A stretch of 45,662 bases of DNA from Candidatus Omnitrophota bacterium (GCA_016235185.1 JACRLT010000047.1:1-45662), one strand, 5' to 3'; numbered from the stretch's first letter, positions 15,582 through 24,893 are shown. The notes: generated from the letters alone by a model not told the origin. Numbers and translations: made by a program.

Positions 15582-16035
15582 AGAATTTCTTAATGAATAT
15601 TTGGCTAAAGGGTTATTAAAACAACAAAAACCCAACGTTACTGCGGTTGAAAAACTTATTTTACGCAGCGAAAAGGATTTAATAACTGCGAAAGCAAATC
15701 TTGATATCGACGAAGGGGTAGCTTATACCGTTGCTTATATGGGAATGTTGCGGGCAGGGAGGGCTTGCATGCTTCTTAAGGGGTTCCGGCCGGCTGACGG
15801 CGCTGGGCACAGAACTGTAGTAGAATTTATGTCAAAGTGTCTGGGAGAAAAATACGCGAATATCGTTGAACATTTTGAAAGGATGCGCCGCAAGCGCAAT
15901 ATTTTTACCTATGAGGTTGACATTGTTATCTCTCGTACAGAAACAGAGGGGGCTCTTGAGACAGCAGTTAAATTTGTAAGTCTCGTCAAAAACGTCATAA
16001 AAAAAGAAAACCCTCAACAACATTTTAAATTTTGA
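15571..16035 (+). CDS. HEPN-domain protein (toxin-like), with variant active site
   Basis: A 154-aa HEPN-fold protein, partner of the MNT gene. The four-helix pattern is visible (AEKDL-type helix near 30-45, AYTVAYMGMLRAGRACMLLKG near 50-71). The motif near the C-terminus is R109-N110-x3-Y114 (RKRNIFTYE). Classical HEPN RNases have R-x4-6-H at this site; here Tyr takes the place of His. It may therefore be a weakened or different HEPN, or one of the group using RN-x3-Y. The toxin role is family inference. Confidence 0.78.
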   Translation: MTYEEFLNEYLAKGLLKQQKPNVTAVEKLILRSEKDLITAKANLDIDEGVAYTVAYMGMLRAGRACMLLKGFRPADGAGHRTVVEFMSKCLGEKYANIVEHFERMRRKRNIFTYEVDIVISRTETEGALETAVKFVSLVKNVIKKENPQQHFKF

Positions 16036-16078
16036 ACTAATTTGACCCAATGGGTTAGAAAAGTCAAACAAAAATTTT

Positions 16079-16222
16079 CAGCAGATGCAGGAGGTTTGCG
16101 ACCGCAGCATCTTCTTGCATAAAGGAGAAGTCAGGGCTTATGGCCAGACCGGCGAGGTCGTTAAGAAATATGTAGAGTTTGTTAACGCAGGGCAGAAACG
16201 AGCCATCAGAATGATGGCTTAG
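16079..16222 (+). pseudogene. 3' remnant of a second Wzt-like ATPase gene
   Basis: The frame starting at 16079 reads QQMQEVCDRSIFLHKGEVRA, continues YGQTGEVVKKYVEFVNAGQK and ends with a stop at 16222. It matches the C-terminus of the intact ATPase ending at 14948 (QQMQEVCDRSIFLHKGEVRA, YGQTDDVIKEYVEFVD). Most base differences are at third codon positions, so it looks like the tail of an older paralogue rather than a fresh copy. Nothing of the rest of that gene is present. The MNT-HEPN module lies between the intact gene and the remnant. Confidence 0.85.
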
Positions 16223-16309
16223 CTATGATATTTACCAAGAAGCATAAAAGTATTTTTACTGGCAAGCGCATAAAGGCGGTCTGTGTGAGTTTAGTCGATG
16301 AGGAATCAT

Positions 16310-17011
16310 ATGAAGATAATTGGAGAAATAAATAGGATTCTGAAAAACAAATTTGGTTTTGAGATCCATATCGTTAAGGATTTGGTTGTCCCTAAAAAGG
16401 ATTACTTGTGGATAGAAAGAAAACAATTTAAAAATATTTATAATACTTATGCAAATTATACTCTTGTGGATGAAGAGAGATGCTATCAAATTTATCAATT
16501 TTTACACCACTCGTTTTCTTTGCAAGGAGATATGGCCGAAATCGGAGTTTATAGGGGTGGGACTGCTGGTTTGATCGCAGAAACATCTAGCAGAGAAAGT
16601 AAAAAAGTTTATCTTTTTGACACTTTTTGTGGTTTGCCGGTTGCTAATTCAGTCAAAGATACACATTGGAAAGGCGGAGAATTTTCAGACACATGTTATG
16701 AAGATATAAAAAAACTTTTGAGCAAGTTTGGGCATATTGAAATTTACAAAGGGTTTTTCCCTGAAACAGCCGAGCCAGTTAAAAATAAGAGCTTTTGCTT
16801 TATACATGTAGATGTTGATATTTATCAATCTGCTTTAGATTGTTGCAACTTTTTTTATGATAGGCTCACTAAAGGAGGAATTATCATCTTCGACGATTAT
16901 GGCTTTATTGGTAGTGAAGGATTGAAAAGTGCCGTAGATGAATTCTTTTCCTCCAAACCAGAGAAACCGATCTACCTTTCAACGGGACAAGGGTTGATAA
17001 TAAAAGTTTGA
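16310..17011 (+). CDS. TylF/MycF-like class I methyltransferase
   Basis: A 233-aa SAM-dependent methyltransferase of the TylF/MycF type, which O-methylates sugars. The SAM-binding region is MAEIGVYRGGTAGLIAE near residues 75-91. The metal/catalytic region is HVDVDIYQSALDC near 165, then GGIIIFDDYGFIG. It probably adds a methyl group to a sugar of the glycan or its precursor. I chose the ATG at 16310 because GAGGA lies 5 bases upstream; an earlier in-frame ATG at 16298 has no such site. From here to about 21.8 kb the DNA looks clearly more AT-rich than its neighbours, suggesting acquisition. Confidence 0.8.
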   Translation: MKIIGEINRILKNKFGFEIHIVKDLVVPKKDYLWIERKQFKNIYNTYANYTLVDEERCYQIYQFLHHSFSLQGDMAEIGVYRGGTAGLIAETSSRESKKVYLFDTFCGLPVANSVKDTHWKGGEFSDTCYEDIKKLLSKFGHIEIYKGFFPETAEPVKNKSFCFIHVDVDIYQSALDCCNFFYDRLTKGGIIIFDDYGFIGSEGLKSAVDEFFSSKPEKPIYLSTGQGLIIKV

Positions 17012-17088
17012 GATGTTTCTAACGTGGTCAATTGGGGAACGGGTAATTTGAGTAAAAAAACATTGTCCAAATTCAAAACAAAAAGGCG

Positions 17089-18372
17089 ATGAAAAGAGCC
17101 AAAGAATTAATCCATAAGATGCTTGTTTTCTTATTTTCTGCGTTAATCCAGATTAAGAATTCTCTCGATCGGAAGACGTTAAAGGTTGGGTTTCTAACTG
17201 AAGAATTCTTCGATGTAAAATTAAGGGGTTTTGGCGGTTATGGGATGCTCGTTAAATACATTACAGAATATTTTAATAATAAAGCCGACTCAAAACTTAA
17301 GGCTAGCGTCTTATTGGCTGTTCCTATCAGTGAACGAGGTGTTCAATTAGAGAATTACCACAGCGCGCCTGTGCTTCTTTTACCAAAGAATAGAAAGAAT
17401 TATATCCTGAATTATATTCGATACACCAAGTTGTTTCTTGAATTGGGAATCAATCTTTTTATTTCGGTAGAGTATTTCACGACTTACGAATATCAGCTTC
17501 TTTTATATCCGTGGATTCCGTGGGTTTTGTGGTTTCAGGATCCGCGCTCCAAAAAAGAATGGGAGAAAATCGCAACGGTTGATTTAGAACTAAAAACATT
17601 AGGTAATAAGAGATTCAGCGATATACTCCGTGAGTGTGATGATCGAAGATTATCTTTTAAAAAAGTTATTAAAGAAAGTAATAAATTAGGGCGGAGGGTT
17701 CTTTTCGCTACGCAAGCTCGTTTTCTTGTCAACAGGGTGCGCGATCTTTACGAGGACGAAACGTTGACTGGAGAGTTTCTTCCTAACCCCTTGCTCCTCC
17801 CCCAGTTAAAAGAATCTAATTTTTTCGGCAGACCATCTTTTTTGTTATTAGGGCGTCTGGATCCCATCAAAAGGCCCTGGGTTTTTTTTGAGTTAGCAAA
17901 AAAATTCAAAGATATGGATTTTTATGTCGCCGGTGCAACTCATTTTCCTGAATTAATGGATTCAATTATTTCTCGATATAGGGATATCCCTAATTTAAAA
18001 TTTTTTGGGCGGGTAGTCGGAAAACAGAAAGAAGATTTATTAAACAGGGTCTGGGCAATAGTTAACACTAGTATTCACGAAGCCCTTCCAGTATCTTTTC
18101 TTGAGTCGTTCGCCTATGGCAAGCCCGTCATCAGCTGCCAAAATCCTGATCTGCTAACCGAAAATTATGGAATATACACAGGTGAAATATTAGGCAACGG
18201 TTTTGACGTTGGCGCAATCGATCGTTTTGCGCAGGCCATCGAAAAATTTGCAAGTCCTAAAATAGATCGTGTGCAATTAGGGCGTGCAGCTCGGGCATAT
18301 GTTGAGAAGTACCATTGTTTTGAATATTTTGATAAACAATTGCATAAAATTTTAAATTCTCGCGGAATATGA
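17089..18372 (+). CDS. GT4-like glycosyltransferase, paralogue A
   Basis: A 427-aa GT-B fold glycosyltransferase. The C-terminal half has FLLLGRLDPIKRPW for donor-site entry and the E-x7-E motif in HEALPVSFLESFAYGKPV. The N-terminal part (VGFLTEEFF, GGYGMLVKYITEYF) is unusual for GT4 and is shared with the gene at 20575, so the two are paralogues. Its stop overlaps the next gene by 4 bases. It would transfer a nucleotide-activated sugar on the cytoplasmic side. Donor and acceptor are unknown. Confidence 0.82.
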   Translation: MKRAKELIHKMLVFLFSALIQIKNSLDRKTLKVGFLTEEFFDVKLRGFGGYGMLVKYITEYFNNKADSKLKASVLLAVPISERGVQLENYHSAPVLLLPKNRKNYILNYIRYTKLFLELGINLFISVEYFTTYEYQLLLYPWIPWVLWFQDPRSKKEWEKIATVDLELKTLGNKRFSDILRECDDRRLSFKKVIKESNKLGRRVLFATQARFLVNRVRDLYEDETLTGEFLPNPLLLPQLKESNFFGRPSFLLLGRLDPIKRPWVFFELAKKFKDMDFYVAGATHFPELMDSIISRYRDIPNLKFFGRVVGKQKEDLLNRVWAIVNTSIHEALPVSFLESFAYGKPVISCQNPDLLTENYGIYTGEILGNGFDVGAIDRFAQAIEKFASPKIDRVQLGRAARAYVEKYHCFEYFDKQLHKILNSRGI

Positions 18373-19301
18373 AAAAAGAATGCTTCCTAGAAAATAGTGT
18401 CAGAATAGATGATTTAATTTCTGAAATGAAGATATCAGTTATTATTTGTACCTACAACCGTTGTGTGAGTCTAAAGGACACCCTTGGATCTTTACAAAAA
18501 CAAGCTTTCGTCGCTTTTGCCTATGAAATTATTGTTGTGGATAATAATTCCAGTGATTCAACACGTCAGATAGTTGAAAGCTTTAATGATAAATTGAAGC
18601 CTCACTTGCGTTATATTTTTGAGAATCGTCAAGGTATATCCTATGCACGAAACAGAGGCATAGTGGAGGCGTCGGGAGAGATTGTTGCTTTTACCGATGA
18701 TGACGTGTTAGTGGCCAACGATTGGCTTTCTTCCATTGAGTCTGCATTTAAAAATCCAGCTGTTCATTGTGTAGCTGGAAAAATCCTGGCGCAATGGAAT
18801 AATAATAAACCTAGATGGTATTCCGATGGTCTTCGTGCCGTAGTCCCTGACATTAACGAAGGGGAAGAGGTAAAGATTATAGAATTTGCCACAGGTGCTA
18901 ACATGGCTTTTAGAAAAAGTATTTTTGATAAGATAGGCTTTTTTGAGATTGGACCGGCAGAGGATTCACTTTTTAGTCATATGGTTAGGGCGAAATATTC
19001 GATTTGGTATTTTCCTTCTTTAGTCGTTTTTCATAAAACATCGCCAGAAAGATTAAACCAGGGATATTTCAGGAAATGGTATTTTAAGTCAGGTCGCTCC
19101 ATTGCTTTTATAAAAAACAAATTCAAACCATTTAGAAAAGAAAAAGTTATTTTTGGGGTTCCTCGTTGGATGTTCCGATGGTTGATTAAGAGTATTTGGG
19201 GATATTTACGTTATTTTACAGATATTAGGAAAAGATTTTATTGTGAATTACAGATTATTAGATTTTTAGGCATATGCGATTATGTTTGGAGAGGGAAATA
19301 G
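18369..19301 (+). CDS. GT2 family glycosyltransferase
   Basis: A 310-aa GT-A glycosyltransferase. The core begins MKISVIICTYNRCVSLKDTL (about residue 20), with the acidic metal site FTDDDV near 115 and the acceptor-side GANMAFRKSIFDKIGFFE and EDSLFSHMV further on. The ATGA overlap with the upstream gene favours the start at 18369; an internal ATG at 18426 would put the family core right at the N-terminus and is a real alternative. Basic, aromatic-rich C-terminal segments may sit at the membrane. Specificity unknown. Confidence 0.85.
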   Translation: MKKECFLENSVRIDDLISEMKISVIICTYNRCVSLKDTLGSLQKQAFVAFAYEIIVVDNNSSDSTRQIVESFNDKLKPHLRYIFENRQGISYARNRGIVEASGEIVAFTDDDVLVANDWLSSIESAFKNPAVHCVAGKILAQWNNNKPRWYSDGLRAVVPDINEGEEVKIIEFATGANMAFRKSIFDKIGFFEIGPAEDSLFSHMVRAKYSIWYFPSLVVFHKTSPERLNQGYFRKWYFKSGRSIAFIKNKFKPFRKEKVIFGVPRWMFRWLIKSIWGYLRYFTDIRKRFYCELQIIRFLGICDYVWRGK

Positions 19302-19366
19302 CCGACCTTAGGTCGATTAGAGCATTTCTATCTATAGAGTTTTGAACCAATGTGTTTTTCCGAAAT

Positions 19367-20578
19367 ATGAACACCTCAAGTGCACAAAGCAACCAACGTT
19401 CAATTTGTCTTATTGCCCAACCATCAGGTTTCGGCGGTACCGAAAAACAGACTTTAGATTTGGTAAAAATACTATTGGAAGAGAACTTCTGCGTGGAATT
19501 TATATACTCTTCGAATAAATATCCTTCTTTGCGATTCAGAAACATTCTTGACAAACGCATTGATTTTAAAGAGGTCAGTTTTAATTTTTATCGCTTCAGT
19601 GCAGAATCCCAGATTCAGTGGAAAGAAACGATGCAAAACTTGAAAAGCAAAACAGGTATACTTTTAAAAGGAGAACCAAATTTGGGGAATTTAGGGTTTA
19701 TATTGGCCCTCAAAAGGCATTTTAAAAAATTGATTTATATAGAGCATTCTCTTGCAGTACCTTTGCCTCCTAAAACAACGGAGAAACATTTCAATGGGTT
19801 ATTGCCGGGCATGGGATTATGGCGTTATAAGGAGATGCTTATCCGTTATCTAAAAGGCCAACTTCCTTGTCAGGTTATTGCTATTTCTGAATCCATTAAG
19901 ACAAGCCTGGTCGCTTACTATAAATATCCAAAGGCAAAAATAAGGGTTATTCTTAATGGCGTGGATTGGAAAATATATGCTTATGATGATGTGGCGAGGA
20001 GACATTTCAGAGATAAATATTGTATACCTTCTGATGCATATGTTTTTGGCATGATGAGTCGTTTGGATAAGATCAAGCGTGTGGATATCGCACTTAGGGC
20101 TTTTGCTGAATTTGTGAACAAAGCTAATGACAGGAAGGTTTGGCTAGTGATATGTGGAGAAGGGAAAGAAGAAGTTGATTTAAAAACTTTAGCAGGTTTG
20201 TTGAATATCTCTGATCGTACAGTGTTCGCTGGTTATTGTGATGAATCTTCAAAAATTTATTCTATGTTTGATGCGATATTGCTGACGAGTGAAATAGAGG
20301 GTTTACCTTTAAGCTTGCTTGAAGGTATGGCTGCCGGATGCATTCCTATCGCAACAAAAACGGGAGGTGTCCCAGAGGTGGTGAATAGCCAGCAGCTTGG
20401 TTTCTTGGCTCCTGTAAATGATCATTTTGCCGTTGTCAACGCTATGCAGAAGGCATTTGAATTAAGCAAGGAACAGAGAGAAGAGATGAGGAAAAGTGTG
20501 ATATCCCGCGTTAGACAGAATTTTGACTATAAGAAAAATTTACAGGGTATCGTAGATATATTGAGACAGCTAACATGA
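19367..20578 (+). CDS. GT4 family glycosyltransferase
   Basis: A 403-aa GT-B glycosyltransferase. The N-terminal acceptor loop is PSGFGGTEKQTLDLVKIL. The C-terminal donor site has MMSRLDKIKRVDIAL and E-x7-E in SEIEGLPLSLLEGMAAG. The stop overlaps the next start by 4 bases. I chose the ATG at 19367; a GTG at 19352 in the same frame is possible, and neither has a clear ribosome site. The 65-base gap upstream holds a small CGACC-TTA-GGTCG hairpin. Sugar specificity is unknown. Confidence 0.85.
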   Translation: MNTSSAQSNQRSICLIAQPSGFGGTEKQTLDLVKILLEENFCVEFIYSSNKYPSLRFRNILDKRIDFKEVSFNFYRFSAESQIQWKETMQNLKSKTGILLKGEPNLGNLGFILALKRHFKKLIYIEHSLAVPLPPKTTEKHFNGLLPGMGLWRYKEMLIRYLKGQLPCQVIAISESIKTSLVAYYKYPKAKIRVILNGVDWKIYAYDDVARRHFRDKYCIPSDAYVFGMMSRLDKIKRVDIALRAFAEFVNKANDRKVWLVICGEGKEEVDLKTLAGLLNISDRTVFAGYCDESSKIYSMFDAILLTSEIEGLPLSLLEGMAAGCIPIATKTGGVPEVVNSQQLGFLAPVNDHFAVVNAMQKAFELSKEQREEMRKSVISRVRQNFDYKKNLQGIVDILRQLT

Positions 20579-21846
20579 GAATTATAAAGAAAGGCATTTA
20601 TAATGCCGCTATTTTCTTTTTTGCAATTTTTTATTCTCTGACACGCAAGCGAGGTTGTTTATCTGGGTTCCATTTAGGATTCTTGACTAATGAATTTTTC
20701 CATAGCGAGTTAGGTGGTTATGGGGGCTATGGGATGACTTTAAAGATAGTAACCGAACATTTTAATCGCGCAAGTGAGGGTCTGCGCGCTTCTGTTCTTT
20801 TGACTATAAATAAGAAGAGGGCGGATAGTAAAGTCAGGAAAATGCATGAGGCAGATATTTTCTATGTCCCGGCAGGACAGGGGCACTTCATGCTTAATTA
20901 CTTAAAATTTGCTTCTTTGTGTCAAACGAAGAATTTCGATGCCGTGGTCAGTATAGGCTATCAATCCCAGTACGATTATTTCTTAAGAGGATTTCCTGCA
21001 TTGCCTTGGATTATATGGTTGAAAGATCCTCGCGACGAATTCATTTGGGAAAAAATTTGTGATGTTCCCCTGGAATTGAAATTTTTAAAAAAGAGCTGCC
21101 CGCAGGATTTCAAAAGAATGCTTGATAATGAGCGCTCATCTTTCAAAGAAATATTGAATTTAAGCAAGAGATCCAAACGGAAGATTTTTGTATCTGCAGA
21201 ATTCAAAGATTTGTTTTCTGTGGCTCATCGTCTCTACGGGCCGATGGATGAAATGAAACATTTCTTGCTTCCTAAGCCGATTCCGGTACCCGAGATTCTA
21301 GAAGTAGGATACTCCCAAAAGCCTTCTTTCCTTTTCCTTGGTCGATTAGATCCGGTCAAAAGGCCCTGGCTATATTTCGATATTGCTAAACGTTGCCCTG
21401 AGTATGATTTCTATGTGGCCGGGATGACGCATTTTAAAGAAGGGATGGATGAGATTATTTGTAAGTATCAAACGTTGAAAAATCTGAAATTTCTGAATTT
21501 GGTATTAGGTGATCAGAAAACTCAACTCCTAAATAGCATCTGGGCTGTGATTAATACCAGTGTTCACGAAGCTTTACCTGTTTCTTTTTTGGAAGCTTTC
21601 AGTCATGGCAAGTGCGTAATAGCCTGCCAAAACCCTGACGATCTTTGTGCTCGATATGGTATCTATGTTGGAGAAATTCTGGGTAACGGCTCTCAAGGAG
21701 ATGTTGATAAGTTTGAAGCAGCGATAAAACATTTTGTTTCCTCTGATTTCAAACGAGAAAAGATAGGTAATGCGGCTTACTACTATGTTAAAGAGAACCA
21801 TTCTTTTGAGAATTTTAAGAAAATTATTTTTGAGAATATCAGATGA
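20575..21846 (+). CDS. GT4-like glycosyltransferase, paralogue B
   Basis: A 423-aa glycosyltransferase clearly related to the gene at 17089 along its whole length. Shared stretches include GFLTNEFFHSELGGYGGYGM, FLFLGRLDPVKRPW, NTSVHEALPVSFLEAF, CQNPD and YGIYVGEILGNG. The catalytic E-x7-E is in HEALPVSFLEAF. The pair flank a GT2 and another GT4 gene, so an ancestral copy was probably duplicated and then diverged to add a similar sugar at another step. Its stop overlaps the next gene by 4 bases (ATGA). Confidence 0.82.
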   Translation: MRIIKKGIYNAAIFFFAIFYSLTRKRGCLSGFHLGFLTNEFFHSELGGYGGYGMTLKIVTEHFNRASEGLRASVLLTINKKRADSKVRKMHEADIFYVPAGQGHFMLNYLKFASLCQTKNFDAVVSIGYQSQYDYFLRGFPALPWIIWLKDPRDEFIWEKICDVPLELKFLKKSCPQDFKRMLDNERSSFKEILNLSKRSKRKIFVSAEFKDLFSVAHRLYGPMDEMKHFLLPKPIPVPEILEVGYSQKPSFLFLGRLDPVKRPWLYFDIAKRCPEYDFYVAGMTHFKEGMDEIICKYQTLKNLKFLNLVLGDQKTQLLNSIWAVINTSVHEALPVSFLEAFSHGKCVIACQNPDDLCARYGIYVGEILGNGSQGDVDKFEAAIKHFVSSDFKREKIGNAAYYYVKENHSFENFKKIIFENIR

Positions 21847-23054
21847 ATATTGTCTTTATGGCTCCCGAAAAGCTCCCTGTACCGCCTGTAAGGGGCGGGG
21901 CGGTTGAGGCGTGGATATATGAAGTCGCTAAGCGGCTTAAAGGCCATACGGTGCATACACTTTGCGTCTATCATCCAGATCTCGATAACTGCCCGCAGGA
22001 AGATTTTGTTGCCCGATCTTATCGGCCCGGGATTTTGGCCAAGATCCTGCTCTGTAGCTACAAACTGCCTTTTAAAAAGGACCGTTCGAGGCTTTATTAT
22101 CTTCCTTATGTTTTCTGGGGTGCGAATTATTGTAAGAAAGTTAATGCTGAGATCATTCATATCCATGCCCGTCCACAATATTTATACATAATGAGGATGC
22201 TAAATCCCAAGGCAAGGATCATTATGCACGTCCACAATGTCAGCAATATAGAGATTGAAGGAAAGTTGTGGGATAAAGATATCATAGAAAAGGCGGACCT
22301 TTGGGTAACGTGCAGCTATTACCTTAAAAGCGAAGTTTTGAGCCGGTATCCATTTTTCGAGTATAAAGTTCAGGTGATTTATAACGGCACTGATATTAAG
22401 CGCCTTAATGTTGGCGATATACCTAAACACGAAACTGATGCACTTCGCAGGCGCCTGAATTTAAGAGAAAAGGATAGGGTCGTTTTGTTTTCCGGGCGGC
22501 TCGTGGAATACAAAGGTGTGCATGCCCTTATTGAGGCTTTTAAGTTATTAAAAAAAGAATTATCATATATAAAATTGGTTATTTTGGGCGGTGTAACTTA
22601 TAGTAAGAACATAGAAACTCCATATATTAGGCAAATAAAGGCATCTGCAGCAGAGTGCGGTGACAATATTGTTTTTACTGGTTTCCTTCCGCATAGAGAT
22701 GCTGCTTCTATCATGCGGCTTGCCGATATTTTTGTGGTACCTTCACTCTGGGATGAGCCTTTTGGTGTTGTCTGTATCGAGGCTATGGCGATGGAAAAAC
22801 CGGTTGTAGCTTTTGCGAAAGGCGGCATAAAAGAGATCATCGACCATGGAGTTGACGGGATGCTGGTTGAAAAAACCACCCCAGAAGCGCTTGCTTCACA
22901 GATCAGATTTCTCTTAGAAAGGCCTGATCTGTGTCTTCAACTTGGATTGAATGCGCGAAAAAAAGTGGAAGCGCGCTTTACTTGGGAAAATATCGCAGAA
23001 AGCACTTTGTCAACTTATCAAGATTTGATAAAAAGCCATGGATCCCAGGGTTAG
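21843..23054 (+). CDS. GT4 family glycosyltransferase
   Basis: A 403-aa GT-B enzyme. The N-terminus PPVRGGAVEAWIYEVAKRL is a typical GT4 acceptor loop. HVHNVSN, VIYNGTDI, LFSGRLVEYKGVHALIEAF and E-x7-E in WDEPFGVVCIEAMAMEKPV give the donor-binding half. Codon use returns here to the GC level of the rest of the locus, so the AT-rich block ends about here. It overlaps the next gene by 17 bases. Confidence 0.88.
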   Translation: MNIVFMAPEKLPVPPVRGGAVEAWIYEVAKRLKGHTVHTLCVYHPDLDNCPQEDFVARSYRPGILAKILLCSYKLPFKKDRSRLYYLPYVFWGANYCKKVNAEIIHIHARPQYLYIMRMLNPKARIIMHVHNVSNIEIEGKLWDKDIIEKADLWVTCSYYLKSEVLSRYPFFEYKVQVIYNGTDIKRLNVGDIPKHETDALRRRLNLREKDRVVLFSGRLVEYKGVHALIEAFKLLKKELSYIKLVILGGVTYSKNIETPYIRQIKASAAECGDNIVFTGFLPHRDAASIMRLADIFVVPSLWDEPFGVVCIEAMAMEKPVVAFAKGGIKEIIDHGVDGMLVEKTTPEALASQIRFLLERPDLCLQLGLNARKKVEARFTWENIAESTLSTYQDLIKSHGSQG

Positions 23055-24009
23055 TGTAATTATTCCTGTTTATGAAAACGAACAAACGATCGCCGAGGCA
23101 ATCGAGTCTGTATTGCAACAGGAATTTTCCGATTTCGAAATCATAATTATTGATGATGGCTCTACAGATGGCTCGAAAGATATAATTGAACTCTACCGTA
23201 AGCGCAGTCCGGACAAAATAAAATGCATCCGTCAAAGCAATCAGGGTATTTCAGCCGCCCGTAACAACGGCATACGTATTGCTAGAGGTGAATACATAGC
23301 ATTTTTAGATGCTGATGATCTTTGGATACCTGAAAAATTAAAAACTCAGGTACTTTTCATGGATAAAGAGAAAAACCTCGGTTTTTCTTACACCGAGACT
23401 TTTGTTGTTGATATAGACTGTCAGCTTACTGGCCACTGGAAACATATTAACCCGACAAATACGTTTGAGGTCCTTTACAATGGGAATTTTATACATACTT
23501 TGACCGTTATGGCAAGGCGTCATTGTTTTGATAGAGTCGGATTATTTGACCCTCATTTGGCAATCTCACAGGATTACCATATGTGGCTTAAGCTTACAAA
23601 ACAATTCAGTTTTGGCCATATTTCCCAACCTTTGGCTAAATATCGGATCCACAGCAATAATACTTCTAAAGATCATAGCCTGAGACTAAAAGATCATTTG
23701 TATATTATAAGTAATAAAGAGACTGCTTATGATATTCCTTTTTGGAAACAATTACTGAGAAAAGCGAAGACATATATAGATTTTGGAGAAATATTCCGAA
23801 GAGAAAACAAGCTTTTTGAATTAAGCAAGTGTTATATAATGGCGTCTATCATGTGTCCGTGGATTGGCGCTTACTATTGGCCTAAAGAGGCAGAGAAGAT
23901 GCGGTTCAGTATCTTTTATAGGATTTTTAAGATATATTTTCTAGGTATTTATTATTTCTTATCAGGAATTAAAATGAGGCTTTTTAAAAAGCAGAAAAAT
24001 CATGCCTAA
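23038..24009 (+). CDS. GT2 family glycosyltransferase
   Basis: A 323-aa GT-A glycosyltransferase. It starts VSVIIPVYENEQTIAEAIES, with IIDDGSTDGS near residue 40, GISAARNNGI near 70 and the metal-binding LDADDLW near 88. QDYHMWLKL near 180 is the usual acceptor/base region. The start overlaps the upstream gene by 17 bases and the stop overlaps the next by 8. It is similar in plan to the next gene, and both carry the same LDADDLW motif, so they are probably related GT2 paralogues. Confidence 0.88.
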   Translation: MDPRVSVIIPVYENEQTIAEAIESVLQQEFSDFEIIIIDDGSTDGSKDIIELYRKRSPDKIKCIRQSNQGISAARNNGIRIARGEYIAFLDADDLWIPEKLKTQVLFMDKEKNLGFSYTETFVVDIDCQLTGHWKHINPTNTFEVLYNGNFIHTLTVMARRHCFDRVGLFDPHLAISQDYHMWLKLTKQFSFGHISQPLAKYRIHSNNTSKDHSLRLKDHLYIISNKETAYDIPFWKQLLRKAKTYIDFGEIFRRENKLFELSKCYIMASIMCPWIGAYYWPKEAEKMRFSIFYRIFKIYFLGIYYFLSGIKMRLFKKQKNHA

Positions 24010-24892
24010 CGTCAGTATTATTACACCTGTTTTTAACGGTGCAAAATTTTTAGATAAGACGATAGCGTCCGTCTTTTCCCAGACTTACGAGGATTATGAG
24101 TTGATAATTGTAGATGACGGCTCAACAGATAATGCGCGCTCTATTGCTGAAGGCTATGTGCGGCGTTTTCCGGATAAGATCCGCTATATTTATCAGGCGA
24201 ATGGAGGCCATGCAAAGGCAAGGAATACCGGCTTAAAAGAAGCACGCGGACAGTTTATAGCATTTTTAGATGCCGATGACTTATGGCTTCCTTCGAGGTT
24301 AGAAGAAGAAGTAAGAGTTTTGGAATCCGATCCCAGCGTTGGTTTAGTCCATGCTAATACTGTAAGGATAACGGAACAGGGTGAGTTAATACGGGTTAAC
24401 CAGCGTGATAAGAGGTATCTTTCCGGGATCATCTTTGAGTATCTCTTTTTGCGCAAAGCGGATATTTCTATTCCGACTGTTTTAGTAAGGAAGAATTGCC
24501 TTGAAAAAGTAGGCTTTTTTGATGAAAACCTGACAAGATTGGGTTGTGAGGACAGGGAATTATGGCTTCGCATAGCTGAAAAATATAAGGTATATTATCT
24601 AGACAAGGTTTTGGCGCAATATCGTGTAAATATAGAAAGCGCCAGCAAAGATAGAAGCAGGATGTTAAAAGGGCGTTATTATGTTATTGAAAAATTTGCT
24701 TCGGCCAATAAAAAATATAGTCATTTGAGGAAAATGGCATTGGCTAGGGTCCATCGTGACCTTGCCGATGATTTTCTGGTTAATGGCCAGAAAGCAGATG
24801 CAAGGGCGCAATATATCAATGCTTTGAGGTTTTGGCCGTTATCTTTTTGGACATGGCTCAATTTGGCAAAGACTTATCTGAAAGGAAAATAA
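24002..24892 (+). CDS. GT2 family glycosyltransferase
   Basis: A 296-aa GT-A glycosyltransferase. Core motifs are VSIITPVFNGAKFLDKTIAS at the N-terminus, VDDGSTDNARS, GGHAKARNTGLKEARG and LDADDLWLP. The later CEDRELWLRIAEKYKVYYL holds the acidic pair of the active site. The C-terminal 60 residues are helical and look TPR-like (ALARVHRDLADDFLVNGQ), perhaps for protein contact. Stop and next start are 1 base apart. Confidence 0.88.
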   Translation: MPNVSIITPVFNGAKFLDKTIASVFSQTYEDYELIIVDDGSTDNARSIAEGYVRRFPDKIRYIYQANGGHAKARNTGLKEARGQFIAFLDADDLWLPSRLEEEVRVLESDPSVGLVHANTVRITEQGELIRVNQRDKRYLSGIIFEYLFLRKADISIPTVLVRKNCLEKVGFFDENLTRLGCEDRELWLRIAEKYKVYYLDKVLAQYRVNIESASKDRSRMLKGRYYVIEKFASANKKYSHLRKMALARVHRDLADDFLVNGQKADARAQYINALRFWPLSFWTWLNLAKTYLKGK

Positions 24893-24893
24893 C

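Noticed and set aside
16036-16078. Weak inverted bases (TTTGAC...GTCAAA) after the HEPN gene as a terminator
   Set aside because: Short, interrupted stem and no U-run in the right place.
16225-16335. 36-codon ORF between the ATPase remnant and the methyltransferase
   Set aside because: Overlaps the chosen methyltransferase start region in another frame, no ribosome site and no family match. Possibly debris of a lost gene.
19303-19315. CGACC-TTA-GGTCG hairpin resembling part of the REP unit
   Set aside because: Only five base pairs and no second arm; too short to call a REP copy or terminator.
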